The notes: a model not told the origin generated them from the sequence alone. DNA of 64,000 nt from an uncultured Acetatifactor sp. (GCA_910585805.1 CAJUFB010000013.1:1-64000), one strand, 5' to 3'. Numbered from the stretch's first letter, positions 9,102-18,754 are shown. Made by a program: numbers and translations.

Positions 9102-9331
9102 TGTTACATCCATCTTATTCAGATTTGATGAAAGTAGTGAACAGCGAGGTAGAACAGGGAGAAGCGCCGATTGTGAACAGCCGTTATTCCATTGTGATGG
9201 CCACTTCCAGAAGGGCAAGGCAGCTTATCGGCGGAGATAACTCCATGGTGCCCGGCAAGGATAAGAAGCCTTTGTCCGTGGCGGTGGAAGAGCTGAATCA
9301 GGGCAAGATCAAGATACTGAGCAGTGAATGA
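9101..9331 (+). CDS. rpoZ: RNA polymerase omega subunit
   Basis: This 76-residue protein has the omega features NSRYSIVMATSRRARQL near residues 26-40 and KPLSVAVEEL near 56-65, which contact the beta-prime subunit. Its ATG shares one base with the gmk stop (TAATG), so translation is coupled. GAAAGGAG lies about ten bases upstream. The small size is normal for the family. It closes the yicC operon. Confidence 0.95.
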   Translation: MLHPSYSDLMKVVNSEVEQGEAPIVNSRYSIVMATSRRARQLIGGDNSMVPGKDKKPLSVAVEELNQGKIKILSSE

Positions 9332-9362
9332 TGCGGGAGCGGAAGTTAAGGAAATGCTTAAG

Positions 9363-9443
9363 GCGCTTCCGTCGGAAGCGCGGCGCGGCAGTTCATGGGT
9401 ATTTTCCGGTAAAGAGGTAGCTGGTTGAGATGCCAGCTATTTT
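9363..9443 (+). terminator. Two hairpins after rpoZ
   Basis: The perfect stem GCGCTTCC/GGAAGCGC lies at 9363-9381. A second stem, TAGCTGG with CCAGCTA, lies at 9418-9439 and is followed by TTTT. The second fits a weak intrinsic terminator that ends the operon; the first lacks a U-run. Confidence 0.5.
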
Positions 9444-9550
9444 CGCATATACGAATTTGACGCGTTGAAACGGAAATGGCTGCCGCGGGATATATGCCTG
9501 CAGTAAGGAAGTTTTGAAACGGAACTTCCGGGGAGGAAAGTTTACTTTTT

Positions 9551-10894
9551 ATGAATATTATGTTTGTGTCGCTGGGCTGTGACAAGAACCTGGTGGATAC
9601 GGAAATGATGCTGGGGCTTCTGCGGAAGAAGGGCTACACCTTTACGGAAGACGAGAGCGAAGCGGATATTATCGTGGTGAACACATGCTGCTTTATCGGA
9701 GATGCCAGGGAAGAGAGTATCCAGACTTTGCTTGAGATGGCGGAGTATAAGAAAACGGGAAGGCTGAAAGCGCTGGTAGCTGCCGGATGTCTGGCCCAGC
9801 GGTATCAGAAGGAGATCCGGGAAGAGATTCCGGAGGTGGACGCGCTGGTGGGCACCATGGCTATCGGGGAGATCACGAAGGCGGTGGAGGAAGCCCTGGC
9901 GGGCAGCGGAGGGGATCATTACCGGGATCTGAATGCCGCGCCGGCGGTATACCGGGATCGGGTAGTCACCACCGGAGGGCATTATGCTTATCTGAAGATT
10001 GCGGAAGGCTGTAACAAGCGCTGCACTTATTGTGTCATCCCGAAAGTCAGGGGGGACTACAGAAGCATACCCATGGAAGAGCTGGCGGCCCAGGCAGAGA
10101 AACTCGCGGAAGGCGGCGTGAAAGAGCTGATCCTGGTGGCCCAGGAAACCACTTTATACGGCGTTGACCTGTACGGGAAAAAAAGTCTGCCCCAGCTGCT
10201 GGAGAAGCTTGCCGGAATCAGGGATATCAGGTGGATTCGAATTTTGTATTGTTATCCCGAGGAGATCACGGAGGAACTGATAGAGACCATTGCGAGGGAA
10301 CCCAAAATCTGCCATTATCTGGACATCCCGATTCAGCATGCCTCGGACAGTGTGTTGAGACGCATGGGCAGGCGTGCCACCCAGGCGCAGCTGCGGGGCA
10401 TCATTGAGGGCATAAGGGAGCGGATTCCGGATATCTGCCTGCGGACTACGCTGATCAGCGGATTCCCTGGGGAGACACAGGAAGATTTTGAGGAGCTGTA
10501 CCGCTTCGTCAACGAGATGGAATTTGACAGGCTGGGGGTATTTCCCTATTCCAGGGAGGAAGATACGCCGGCTGCGGACATGCCGGATCAGGTGGAAGAG
10601 TCTGTAAAAGAAAGCCGTCGTGACGAGCTGATGGAGCTGCAGCAGGCGGTTGCTTTTGAGAAGGCGGAAGATATGGCAGGGCATATTGTTACAGCTATGA
10701 TCGAAGGCAGGGTGGCGGACGAGGATGTCTATGTAGCCAGGACCTACCGGGACGCGCCGGATGTGGACGGATATCTGTTTGTAAATACGGGAGCATCCCT
10801 GATCAGCGGGGATTTTGTGAAGGTGCTTGTGACAGATTCCAATGAGTATGACCTGATTGGTGAGATTGTAGAAGACGGGGAGGATATTTCATGA
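9551..10894 (+). CDS. rimO: Ribosomal protein S12 methylthiotransferase
   Basis: RimO adds a methylthio group to an aspartate of ribosomal protein S12, using S-adenosylmethionine and iron-sulfur clusters. The 447-residue protein has the N-terminal cluster cysteines C10, C46 and C80, the radical SAM motif CNKRCTYC near 154-161, the IPIQHAS segment and a C-terminal TRAM domain. The opening MNIMFVSLGCDKNLVD is typical of RimO and not of MiaB. The stop overlaps the pgsA start by 4 bases, so the two are translationally coupled. Confidence 0.95.
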   Translation: MNIMFVSLGCDKNLVDTEMMLGLLRKKGYTFTEDESEADIIVVNTCCFIGDAREESIQTLLEMAEYKKTGRLKALVAAGCLAQRYQKEIREEIPEVDALVGTMAIGEITKAVEEALAGSGGDHYRDLNAAPAVYRDRVVTTGGHYAYLKIAEGCNKRCTYCVIPKVRGDYRSIPMEELAAQAEKLAEGGVKELILVAQETTLYGVDLYGKKSLPQLLEKLAGIRDIRWIRILYCYPEEITEELIETIAREPKICHYLDIPIQHASDSVLRRMGRRATQAQLRGIIEGIRERIPDICLRTTLISGFPGETQEDFEELYRFVNEMEFDRLGVFPYSREEDTPAADMPDQVEESVKESRRDELMELQQAVAFEKAEDMAGHIVTAMIEGRVADEDVYVARTYRDAPDVDGYLFVNTGASLISGDFVKVLVTDSNEYDLIGEIVEDGEDIS

Positions 10895-11472
10895 AAAAGA
10901 TGAATTTACCCAACAAGCTGACGATATTCCGTATGGTTCTGATCGTACCATTTGTCATTTTGCTTTTGGGCGATTATGGAGGCTGGGGATGGTTCAAAGC
11001 CATATTCGGCGGGGTATTGGAATATATGGATTACGTTGCCCTGGCTATTTTTATCATTGCCAGCCTGACAGATCTGATCGACGGAAAGATAGCCAGAAAA
11101 TATAATCTGGTGACCAATTTCGGCAAGTTCATGGATCCTCTGGCGGATAAGCTGTTGGTCAGCGCGGCCATGATTGCTTTGGTGGAGCTGGGCCGGATTC
11201 CGGCATGGATCGTGATCGTCATTATCAGCAGGGAGTTTATCATCAGCGGATTCCGGCTTGTGGCGTCAGACAACAATGTAGTCATAGCGGCAAGCTACTG
11301 GGGAAAGTTTAAGACCGTGTTCCAGATGGTGATGGTATGTCTTATGATTGCGGATATTCCAGGGCTGCAGGTCCTGACGGATGCGGTCATGTGGATCGCG
11401 GTGGCGCTGACGATCATTTCCCTGATTGATTATCTGCTGAAAAATAAGGATGTAATGCGGGAGCAAAGATAA
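10891..11472 (+). CDS. pgsA: CDP-diacylglycerol-glycerol-3-phosphate 3-phosphatidyltransferase
   Basis: PgsA makes phosphatidylglycerophosphate from CDP-diacylglycerol and glycerol-3-phosphate in the membrane. The 193-residue protein carries the full CDP-alcohol phosphotransferase motif: D61, D64, G65, A68, R69, G78, D82 and D86 (DLIDGKIAR, then GKFMDPLADK). About five membrane segments are visible. The ATGA overlap with rimO shows coupling. The gene order rimO-pgsA-cinA-recA is common in Firmicutes. Confidence 0.94.
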   Translation: MKKMNLPNKLTIFRMVLIVPFVILLLGDYGGWGWFKAIFGGVLEYMDYVALAIFIIASLTDLIDGKIARKYNLVTNFGKFMDPLADKLLVSAAMIALVELGRIPAWIVIVIISREFIISGFRLVASDNNVVIAASYWGKFKTVFQMVMVCLMIADIPGLQVLTDAVMWIAVALTIISLIDYLLKNKDVMREQR

Positions 11473-11539
11473 GGAGGACAGGCCTGGAATGCCTGTTTTG
11501 CGGCTGCGGCATATGCTGCCGAAAGGAGCAAGGGAGATT

Positions 11540-12808
11540 ATGAAAGTTGAATTGATATGTGTGGGCACAGAGCTTCTGCTGGGCAGCATTGTAAATACGA
11601 ATGCGGCCTATCTGGCGGAAAAATGTTCGGGGCTGGGGCTTTCCTGTTATTTTCAGACCGTGGTGGGCGACAATGAAGAGCGTCTTTCTCAGGCGATAAA
11701 GATGGCCATGGGGCGCTCCGATATCGTGATCCTGTCCGGCGGTCTGGGGCCCACGGAGGACGATCTGACCAAGGAGACGGCGGCGAAGGTCTGCGGAAAG
11801 GAATTAAAGCTCCATGAACCCAGCAGGCAGGCTATCGAAGCTTTTTTTGCGGATAGAGGGATGGTGCCCACGGATAATAACTGGAAACAGGCAGTATTGC
11901 CGGAAGGGGCCATTGTGCTGGTGAACCATAACGGCACGGCTCCGGGGGTGATCCTGGAGGCGGAGAGCGTGAAACTGATCCTTCTGCCCGGCCCTCCCGG
12001 GGAATTGCAGCCCATGTTTGAGGAGAGCGTGGTCCCTTATCTGGCGGCGCTGACTTCCCAGGTTATCTGTTCTCAGACCGTGAAGGTCTGCGGCATTGGG
12101 GAGAGCAGGGCGGAAACCATGGTGAAGGATCTGATAGAAGGGCAGACCAATCCCACTATTGCTACCTATGCGAAAACGGGGGAAGTCCATATCCGTGTCA
12201 CAGCCAACGCAGGGGACAGGAAGACTGCCATGAAGCTGATCAAACCCATGGTGAAAGAACTGAAAAACCGGTTCGGAAACAATATCTATACCACGGAGGA
12301 GGATACCACCCTGGAGAAGGCCGTGGCGGATCTGGCGCTGGCCAACAAGCTGACTATCACCTGCGCCGAATCCTGTACCGGAGGCCTGCTTTCCGCCAGG
12401 CTGGTAAATGTGCCGGGGATTTCCGAGGTCTATAAAACGGGTGTGGTGACTTACGCCAACAAGGCGAAGCGCAGGCTGCTGGGGGTAAAGAAAAGCACTC
12501 TGCAGAAGTACGGCGCCGTCAGCGAAAAGACCGCGGAGGAGATGGCAAAGGGCGCCGCGGTGATGTTCAAGGCGGACGTGGCGGTGGCTGTCACTGGCAT
12601 AGCGGGGCCGGACGGAGGGACTGCGGAGAAGCCGGTGGGTCTGGTCTATATTGCCTGCCATGTCAAGGGCAAGACTACGGTGCGGGAATACCGTTTCTCG
12701 GGAAACCGATATAAGATCAGGGAATCGGCGGTTTCGGCTGCACTGGCTTTAATGCGGGAGTGTATCCTGGTATATTACAGTAAGGTGACGTTTGGAAAAG
12801 GGGAATAA
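11540..12808 (+). CDS. cinA: CinA family protein (competence/damage-inducible, nicotinamide-nucleotide amidase domain)
   Basis: From the ATG at 11540 (GGGAG six bases upstream) the 422-residue protein has an N-terminal MoaB/molybdopterin-binding type domain (KVELICVGTELLLGSIVNTN, then SGGLGPTEDD) and a C-terminal PncC-type amidase domain (TCAESCTGGLLSARL near 270, then TGIAGPDGGT). The family recycles nicotinamide mononucleotide. It commonly precedes recA. The hairpin of its terminator begins inside the last codons. Confidence 0.93.
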   Translation: MKVELICVGTELLLGSIVNTNAAYLAEKCSGLGLSCYFQTVVGDNEERLSQAIKMAMGRSDIVILSGGLGPTEDDLTKETAAKVCGKELKLHEPSRQAIEAFFADRGMVPTDNNWKQAVLPEGAIVLVNHNGTAPGVILEAESVKLILLPGPPGELQPMFEESVVPYLAALTSQVICSQTVKVCGIGESRAETMVKDLIEGQTNPTIATYAKTGEVHIRVTANAGDRKTAMKLIKPMVKELKNRFGNNIYTTEEDTTLEKAVADLALANKLTITCAESCTGGLLSARLVNVPGISEVYKTGVVTYANKAKRRLLGVKKSTLQKYGAVSEKTAEEMAKGAAVMFKADVAVAVTGIAGPDGGTAEKPVGLVYIACHVKGKTTVREYRFSGNRYKIRESAVSAALALMRECILVYYSKVTFGKGE

Positions 12809-12825
12809 CAGCCCCTTTTCCTTTT
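12794..12825 (+). terminator. Rho-independent terminator of the rimO-pgsA-cinA operon
   Basis: GGAAAAGGGG pairs perfectly with CCCCTTTTCC (12812-12821) over an 8-base loop and is followed by TTTTGACTTTTT. The left arm overlaps the cinA stop region. Confidence 0.9.
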
Positions 12826-13340
12826 GACTTTTTATATTTTGGTTGCCACGGGCGGAGAAATATGGTATGCTGTTTTTATCTGATACTTCGTAAGGAAGTG
12901 CTACGAAATAAACTTGCAGGATCCTGCCGGATAACGGGCCTGTATGCCGGTATTTCCCCGGGAGCGCGCAAGTGATTCTTCAACAGTTTCTAAGTACATG
13001 ATTCTTACATTCCGGCATTTCGCCACAGAGTTCAGAGATATACTCGTGAGCGCATTTATTTGCCGCTGTTTGCTCCGCATCGCGGGATCAAAAGCCGAAC
13101 CGATGATCAAAAGCAGGTTGCGGAAGCGTTCCCTGGTTTTACAGTCACGTCGGCAAATGCTTTCGCCCATGGGTATAATTTACAGGCAGGGAGGTGAGAT
13201 GCCTTTGAGGGAGTTTTATGACACTCAAAATATGATATCATGTTGAGACATAAGGGCAGCATGGCATCCGGTTTCGGATATTCGGAAGTTTGCCGGCCTG
13301 CGATGTCACGCGGAAGCAGGAGCAGGGATCTGAAAATAAC
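12826..13340. other. Gene-free stretch between cinA and the recA promoter
   Basis: About 500 bases with no open frame that resembles a known protein and no ribosome binding site with a plausible start. I see no tRNA or riboswitch signature. It may hold a remnant or an untranslated RNA, but nothing in it is specific enough to name. Confidence 0.5.
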
Positions 13341-13342
13341 AG

Positions 13343-13394
13343 TTGACAAATACGAACAAATGTTTTATCCTTGTAGGAGACAGAACATTCGTTC
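13343..13394 (+). promoter_or_regulatory. recA promoter with two LexA (SOS) boxes
   Basis: TTGACA (13343-13348) and TATCCT (13366-13371) have a 17-base spacer. A LexA box of the Gram-positive type, CGAACAAATGTTTT, covers 13353-13366 and so sits between and on the promoter elements. A second box, GAACATTCGTTC with perfect half sites, covers 13383-13394 downstream of the expected start point. LexA should block both initiation and clearance until DNA damage. Confidence 0.85.
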
Positions 13395-13417
13395 CTTGAA
13401 GAGAAGGAGATTATAAT

Positions 13418-14617
13418 ATGGAAAAAGACGAAAAAATGAAAGCGTTGGATGCGGCCATCAGCCATATTGAGAAGCAGTTCGGAAAAGGCGCGGTTATGAA
13501 GCTGGGGGATCCCACCGCGCAGATGAATGTGGAGACCATTCCTACCGGTTCCTTAAGCCTGGATATCGCATTGGGGCTGGGGGGCATTCCCAGGGGAAGG
13601 ATTGTGGAGATATACGGGCCGGAATCCAGCGGTAAGACCACGGTGACCCTGCATATGGTCGCGGAGGTGCAGAAGATGGGGGGGATAGCCGGTTTCATCG
13701 ATGCTGAGCATGCTCTGGATCCCGTATATGCCAGGAGTATCGGGGTTGATATTGATAATCTTTACATTTCCCAGCCGGATAACGGGGAACAGGCGCTTGA
13801 GATCACGGAGACCATGGTCAGGTCCGGCGCCGTGGATATCGTAGTGGTGGACTCCGTGGCGGCGCTGGTGCCCAAGGCGGAGATTGACGGAGAGATGGGG
13901 GACAGCCATGTGGGCCTTCAGGCGCGTCTGATGTCCCAGGCCCTGCGGAAGCTTACGGCGGTGATCAGCAAGTCCAACTGTGTGGTGGTATTTATCAACC
14001 AGCTCCGCGAGAAGGTGGGCGTCATGTTCGGCAATCCGGAGACTACTACAGGCGGACGCGCGCTGAAGTTCTATTCTTCCGTGCGTCTGGACGTGAGAAG
14101 GATAGAGTCCCTGAAGCAGGGCGGCGAGGTCATTGGCAACCGTACCCGTGTAAAGATAGTCAAAAATAAAGTGGCGCCGCCGTTTAAGGAAGCGGAGTTT
14201 GATATTATGTTCGGCAAGGGGATCTCCAGGGAAGGGGATATTCTTGATCTGGCCGCGGAGCAGAATGTTATTGTGAAATCCGGTGCCTGGTATGCCTATG
14301 AAGGGAATAAGATCGGTCAGGGACGGGAGAATGCCAAGCAGTATCTGCGGGATAATCCGGAAGTCTGCAGGACGGTGGAAGAAAAGGTGCGCGAGCATTA
14401 TGGCTTCGACAAAAAGCCGGATAAGGTGACGGAGACGGAAACCAAAAGCAATTTCAAGACAGACACAAAGTCCGGGTCAAAGGCAGGAGGCAGATCGAAG
14501 GGCGGAAGCAAGGCGGAAGCAAAGGCAGAGACCAGGACTGACGATGAAGTGATACCGGTATCGGAAGTAATCCCTGAAGATACTTCCGGCGCGGCGGAGA
14601 ATACAGATCAGGCATAG
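13418..14617 (+). CDS. recA: Recombinase RecA
   Basis: RecA forms the ATP-dependent strand-exchange filament and triggers LexA self-cleavage. The 399-residue protein has the Walker A motif GPESSGKTT at 67-75, the MAW-type FIDAEHALDP segment near 90-99, and the L2 loop region (FINQLREKVGVMFGNPETTTGG, abbreviated as INQLREK to NPETTTGG). The last 65 or so residues form a Lys/Ser/Gly/Glu-rich tail that is longer than usual. AGAAGGAGATTATAAT precedes the ATG. Two LexA boxes control it and recX follows 53 bases later. Confidence 0.97.
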   Translation: MEKDEKMKALDAAISHIEKQFGKGAVMKLGDPTAQMNVETIPTGSLSLDIALGLGGIPRGRIVEIYGPESSGKTTVTLHMVAEVQKMGGIAGFIDAEHALDPVYARSIGVDIDNLYISQPDNGEQALEITETMVRSGAVDIVVVDSVAALVPKAEIDGEMGDSHVGLQARLMSQALRKLTAVISKSNCVVVFINQLREKVGVMFGNPETTTGGRALKFYSSVRLDVRRIESLKQGGEVIGNRTRVKIVKNKVAPPFKEAEFDIMFGKGISREGDILDLAAEQNVIVKSGAWYAYEGNKIGQGRENAKQYLRDNPEVCRTVEEKVREHYGFDKKPDKVTETETKSNFKTDTKSGSKAGGRSKGGSKAEAKAETRTDDEVIPVSEVIPEDTSGAAENTDQA

Positions 14618-14670
14618 CAGCAGGAAAGCAACGCGCACATAAGGATAGAAATGTATCAGAAGAAGGGGTT

Positions 14671-15300
14671 ATGAAAGTTACACAGATTGAAGAAGTATCA
14701 AGATCCCGTGCCAGGGTATATATCGATGAGGAATTCGCATTTGTTCTATACAGAGGCGAACTTCGTTCTTTCCATATCAGGGCGGGGGAGGAAATGGATG
14801 AAGAGGAATATCGGAGCATTATGGAGGAGGTGCTGCCGAAAAGGGCAAAGCTTCGTGCCATGAATCTTCTGAAAACCAGGGAATACACGGTAAGACAGCT
14901 TCATGATAAACTGAAGGACGGCGGCTATCCCGAACGCATCATAGAGCAGGCGCTGGATTATGTGGAAAGCTTTCATTATACAGATGACCTGCGGTACGCC
15001 ACAGGCTTTATCCGGAACCATGAAGGAGACAGGAGCCGCAGGCGGATAGAGCAGGACCTGATGCGGAGAGGGATAGACAGGGCTGTACTGGAGCAGGCCT
15101 GGGCGGCGTGGGAGGAAGAAGGCGGTGTACAGGAGGAAGGTGCCATGATCCGGGCGCTGCTGGAGAAGAAAGGCTTTGACCGGGAAACGGCAGATCAGAG
15201 GCAGAAACAGAGGATGTATGGCTTTCTGATGAGAAAAGGGTTTCAGGCGGAACAGGTGCGCAGGGCGGTTCTCCGGGACGGCGACTGCAGCTGGGAATAG
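14671..15300 (+). CDS. recX: RecX family recombination regulator
   Basis: RecX modulates RecA filaments. The 209-residue protein has the family's tandem three-helix repeats, with LKTREYTVRQLHDKL near 67-81 and the FIRNHEGDRSRRRIEQDLMRR segment (visible as RIEQDLMRRGI near 120-131). The length is normal for Firmicutes. It follows recA in the same direction with no terminator visible, so it is probably co-transcribed and SOS-induced. Confidence 0.9.
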   Translation: MKVTQIEEVSRSRARVYIDEEFAFVLYRGELRSFHIRAGEEMDEEEYRSIMEEVLPKRAKLRAMNLLKTREYTVRQLHDKLKDGGYPERIIEQALDYVESFHYTDDLRYATGFIRNHEGDRSRRRIEQDLMRRGIDRAVLEQAWAAWEEEGGVQEEGAMIRALLEKKGFDRETADQRQKQRMYGFLMRKGFQAEQVRRAVLRDGDCSWE

Positions 15301-15404
15301 AGAACCTGGAAGCGCTTTATGCTGAATATCTGTTGCTTTGTACAAATAGCACAACAAATGATACAATGGCTTGGAATATTTTTTGCAAAATATTGTGTTT
15401 CTAC

Positions 15405-15433
15405 TTGACATTGTGTTAAATTGAGTTTAGAAT
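15405..15433 (+). promoter_or_regulatory. Sigma-A type promoter of rny
   Basis: TTGACA at 15405-15410 and TAGAAT at 15428-15433 have a 17-base spacer. The leader to the rny start is about 115 bases. Confidence 0.8.
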
Positions 15434-15554
15434 AAGTCTGTTGTGTATTGCTTGTTAGAATGTTTTCATTACATACATTCTAAATATACTGCGGGGCGGG
15501 GATGCCGTGCGGTGAAGTGTACAATGAAAATAGAATAAGGAGGTGCCCCTGTAG

Positions 15555-17102
15555 ATGCTTGAGATTATAATTGCCGTATTTATATCTGTGGCAGTGACCG
15601 CAGTTGTGACCGCATATATTGTATTCAACTACCAGAAGAAGACAACGGAAGCAACCATTGGCAACGCTCAGGACAAGGCAAGAGAAATTATTGACGAAGC
15701 TCTCAAGGAAGCAGAATCCAAAAAGCGTGAAGCTCTCCTGGAAGTAAAGGAAGAGTCCATTCGTACCAAGAACGAACTGGATAAGGAGATCAAGGAGCGC
15801 AGGGCGGAAGTGCAGCGCTCGGAACGCAGGATTCAGCAGAAGGAAGAGAATATCGATAAGAAGACGGAATCTCTTGAAAAGCGTGAGTCGAATCTGTCAG
15901 CCAGGGAAGATGCTTTGAATAAGATCAAAGTCGAAGTTTCCAAGCTGAATGAGCAGCGATTGCAGGAACTGGAACGAATTTCCGGATTGACCTCTGAACA
16001 GGCAAAAGACTACTTGTTGAAAATTGTTGAAGACGAAGTGAAACATGAATCGGCCATGATTATCAAGGAAATGGAGAGTCGGGCCAAAGAAGAAGCAGAC
16101 AAAAAGGCGAGAGATTATGTGGTATCAGCTATTCAGAGATGTGCGGCAGACCATGTCTCCGAGACCACGATTTCCGTCGTACAGCTGCCCAATGACGAGA
16201 TGAAGGGAAGGATCATCGGACGGGAAGGACGGAATATCCGTACGCTTGAGACCATGACGGGTGTGGATCTGATCATTGATGATACCCCGGAAGCAGTGAT
16301 CCTGTCCGGGTTTGACCCTATCCGCCGTGAGGTGGCGAGAATTGCACTGGAAAAGCTGATCGTAGACGGACGTATCCACCCTGCCCGTATCGAGGAGATG
16401 GTGGAGAAGGCCCAGAAAGAAGTGGAGATCATGATCAAGGAGGAGGGCGAAGCCGCTACGCTGGAAGTCGGTGTACATGGCATTCACCCCGAACTTGTCA
16501 GGTTACTGGGCAAGATGAAGTTCAGGACCAGCTACGGTCAGAATGCATTGAAGCATTCCATCGAAGTGGCGCAGCTGTCAGGACTTTTGGCTGCGGAGCT
16601 TGGACTGGATGTCAGGATCGCAAAACGTGCCGGACTGCTCCATGATATTGGCAAGTCTGTCGACCATGAGATGGAAGGTTCGCATATTCAGCTCGGTGTG
16701 GAGCTTTGCAGAAGGTACAAGGAGAATGCTACCGTGATCAATGCCGTGGAATCCCACCATGGTGACGTAGAACCCACTACACTGATAGCATGTATTGTAC
16801 AGGCAGCCGATACCATATCTGCTGCAAGGCCGGGCGCAAGAAGAGAGACGCTGGAGACTTATACCAGCCGACTGACTAAATTAGAGGAAATAACAAACAA
16901 TTTCAAAGGAGTAGACAAGTCTTTTGCTATTCAGGCAGGACGGGAAGTCCGTGTAATGGTAGTGCCGGAGCAGATTACGGATGCAGATATGGTTTTGCTG
17001 GCGCGCGATATTTCCAGGCAGATAGAGGCTGAACTGGAGTATCCCGGACAGATCAAGGTAAATGTGATCCGTGAGAGCCGTGTAATTGATTATGCAAAAT
17101 AG
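15555..17102 (+). CDS. rny: Ribonuclease Y
   Basis: RNase Y is the membrane-bound endoribonuclease that starts mRNA decay in Firmicutes. The 515-residue protein has one N-terminal membrane segment (about 3-25), a long charged coiled coil (about 30-170), a KH domain (GRIIGREGRNIRTLE near 217-231), and an HD domain with HSIEVAQLSG near 334 and the metal-binding GLLHDIGK near 360-367. Length and order match the family. AGGAGG lies about 11 bases before the ATG. It has its own promoter and terminator. Confidence 0.96.
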   Translation: MLEIIIAVFISVAVTAVVTAYIVFNYQKKTTEATIGNAQDKAREIIDEALKEAESKKREALLEVKEESIRTKNELDKEIKERRAEVQRSERRIQQKEENIDKKTESLEKRESNLSAREDALNKIKVEVSKLNEQRLQELERISGLTSEQAKDYLLKIVEDEVKHESAMIIKEMESRAKEEADKKARDYVVSAIQRCAADHVSETTISVVQLPNDEMKGRIIGREGRNIRTLETMTGVDLIIDDTPEAVILSGFDPIRREVARIALEKLIVDGRIHPARIEEMVEKAQKEVEIMIKEEGEAATLEVGVHGIHPELVRLLGKMKFRTSYGQNALKHSIEVAQLSGLLAAELGLDVRIAKRAGLLHDIGKSVDHEMEGSHIQLGVELCRRYKENATVINAVESHHGDVEPTTLIACIVQAADTISAARPGARRETLETYTSRLTKLEEITNNFKGVDKSFAIQAGREVRVMVVPEQITDADMVLLARDISRQIEAELEYPGQIKVNVIRESRVIDYAK

Positions 17103-17122
17103 GAAATAATAAAGATGGAAAG

Positions 17123-17151
17123 AAACGCCGTGCGTGAGTGCGGCGTTTTTT
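17123..17151 (+). terminator. Rho-independent terminator of rny
   Basis: AACGCCG pairs with CGGCGTT around a 10-base loop, followed by a run of T. Confidence 0.85.
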
Positions 17152-17160
17152 GATGTTTAT

Positions 17161-17236
17161 GAAAAGCATGAAGCAGATGACAGTATCTGACACTCTTTGA
17201 AAAGCGTGAAGCAGACGACGGTATCCGACATGCTTT
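17161..17236. repeat. Tandem 38-bp direct repeat, two copies
   Basis: Copy one (17161-17198) and copy two (17199-17236) both begin GAAAAGC-TGAAGCAGA and end CTTT, with about seven differences. They lie between the rny terminator and the aminotransferase gene. No coding meaning was seen. Confidence 0.7.
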
Positions 17237-17455
17237 CATAAGCTTGAATGACAGATGTTCTATACATTTTCACTAATCGGGAAGAAGGTTTTTTGATAAA
17301 TTTGTAATATTACCTCTTGTATGATAGAGAAATATATAGTATGATATTGCAAGCGCATGATTGTATACGATTATACAAGGATATCATAATGAAACGCTGT
17401 TCCGGAATTGTTTAAGAATTCACATCCGGAATCGGCGTGTGAGATGGAGGATAAA

Positions 17456-18754
17456 ATGAAAGCATATCAGGAACTGAGTAAAGAGGAATTAGTGTCGCTG
17501 AAGGCGGAATTGGAAAAAAAATTTGAAGACGCCAAGGGAAAAGGCTTGAAACTGGATATGTCCCGGGGAAAACCTTCTGTGGCTCAGCTGGATATGGGGA
17601 TGGATATTTTTGATGTATTGAATTCTACAAGTGATTTGACAAGCATGGAGGGGATTGATGTCCGCAATTACGGTGTGCTGGACGGAATCCTGGAAGCCAA
17701 GAATATGATGGCTGACATTATGGGCGTCACTGCGGATCATGTGATCGTATATGGCAATGCCAGCCTGAATGTGATGTTCGATGCCGTTTCCAGCGCCATG
17801 ACCCATGGGGTTATGGGGAATACACCCTGGTGTAAGCTGGATAAGGTAAAGTTTCTCTGTCCTGCTCCCGGATATGACAGACATTTTGCCATAACGCAGC
17901 ACTTTGGCATCGAGATGATCGCGGTGTCGATGACACCGCAGGGACCGGATATGGACATGGTGGAAAAGCTGGTGTCTGAGGATGAAAGCATCAAGGGAAT
18001 CTGGTGTGTGCCGAAGTATTCCAATCCCCAGGGCTATACTTATTCTGATGAGACAGTGAGGAGGTTCGCAAATCTGAAGCCTGCGGCGAAAGATTTTCGG
18101 ATCTTCTGGGATAATGCTTACTCGGTTCATCATCTCTATGACGAGGAAGAAAGGCAGGATAAGGTTCTGGAGATCCTGGCTGAGTGCGAGAAGGCCGGCA
18201 ACCCTGATATGGTATATGAATTTGCATCTACTTCCAAGATCAGCTTTTCCGGCGCGGGAGTGGCTGCAATTGCCACATCCAAAGGAAACCTTGAGTGTAT
18301 CAAGAAGACTCTGGCCATTCAGACCATCGGCCATGACAAGATCAATCAGCTCCGCCATGTGCGTTATTTTAAGGATTTCGACGGAATCAAGGCGCATATG
18401 AGAAAGCATGCTGCTTTGATGCGTCCGAAGTTCGAGGCAGTGCTGGAGGTATTGGACAGGGAACTTTCCGGTACGGGAATCGGGGCGTGGACGAAGCCCA
18501 ACGGGGGATACTTCATTTCATTTGATGCCATGGAGGGCTGTGCAAAGGATATCGTGGCAAAGTGTAAGGAGGCGGGGGTTACTCTGACAGGAGCAGGAGC
18601 AACCTATCCTTATGGCAGGGATCCCAGGGACAGCAATATCCGGATCGCGCCTACTTATCCGAATCCGGATGAGCTGGCATTGGCTACGGATATTTTCGTG
18701 CTTTGTGTGAAGCTGATCAGTGTGGAGAGGCTGCTGGAAAACAAAATCGCATAG
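17456..18754 (+). CDS. PLP-dependent aminotransferase of the aspartate aminotransferase-like type
   Basis: This 432-residue protein belongs to the fold type I class I/II aminotransferases, of the subgroup that opens with SRGKPSVAQLDM and carries NYGVLDGILEAK. The PLP lysine is in ASTSKISFSGAG near residue 260. The NPQGYTYSDETVRRF segment and the phosphate-binding R in SNIRIAPTYP are visible. The start at 17456 has GGAGG six bases upstream; ATGs at 17408 and 17444 lack this. It probably moves an amino group between aspartate or a similar amino acid and 2-oxoglutarate, but substrate choice cannot be read from sequence. Confidence 0.85.
   Translation: MKAYQELSKEELVSLKAELEKKFEDAKGKGLKLDMSRGKPSVAQLDMGMDIFDVLNSTSDLTSMEGIDVRNYGVLDGILEAKNMMADIMGVTADHVIVYGNASLNVMFDAVSSAMTHGVMGNTPWCKLDKVKFLCPAPGYDRHFAITQHFGIEMIAVSMTPQGPDMDMVEKLVSEDESIKGIWCVPKYSNPQGYTYSDETVRRFANLKPAAKDFRIFWDNAYSVHHLYDEEERQDKVLEILAECEKAGNPDMVYEFASTSKISFSGAGVAAIATSKGNLECIKKTLAIQTIGHDKINQLRHVRYFKDFDGIKAHMRKHAALMRPKFEAVLEVLDRELSGTGIGAWTKPNGGYFISFDAMEGCAKDIVAKCKEAGVTLTGAGATYPYGRDPRDSNIRIAPTYPNPDELALATDIFVLCVKLISVERLLENKIA

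Noticed and set aside
12944..13246. Plus-strand frame of 100 codons before recA
   Set aside because: No ribosome binding site, odd residue composition and no resemblance to a known protein.
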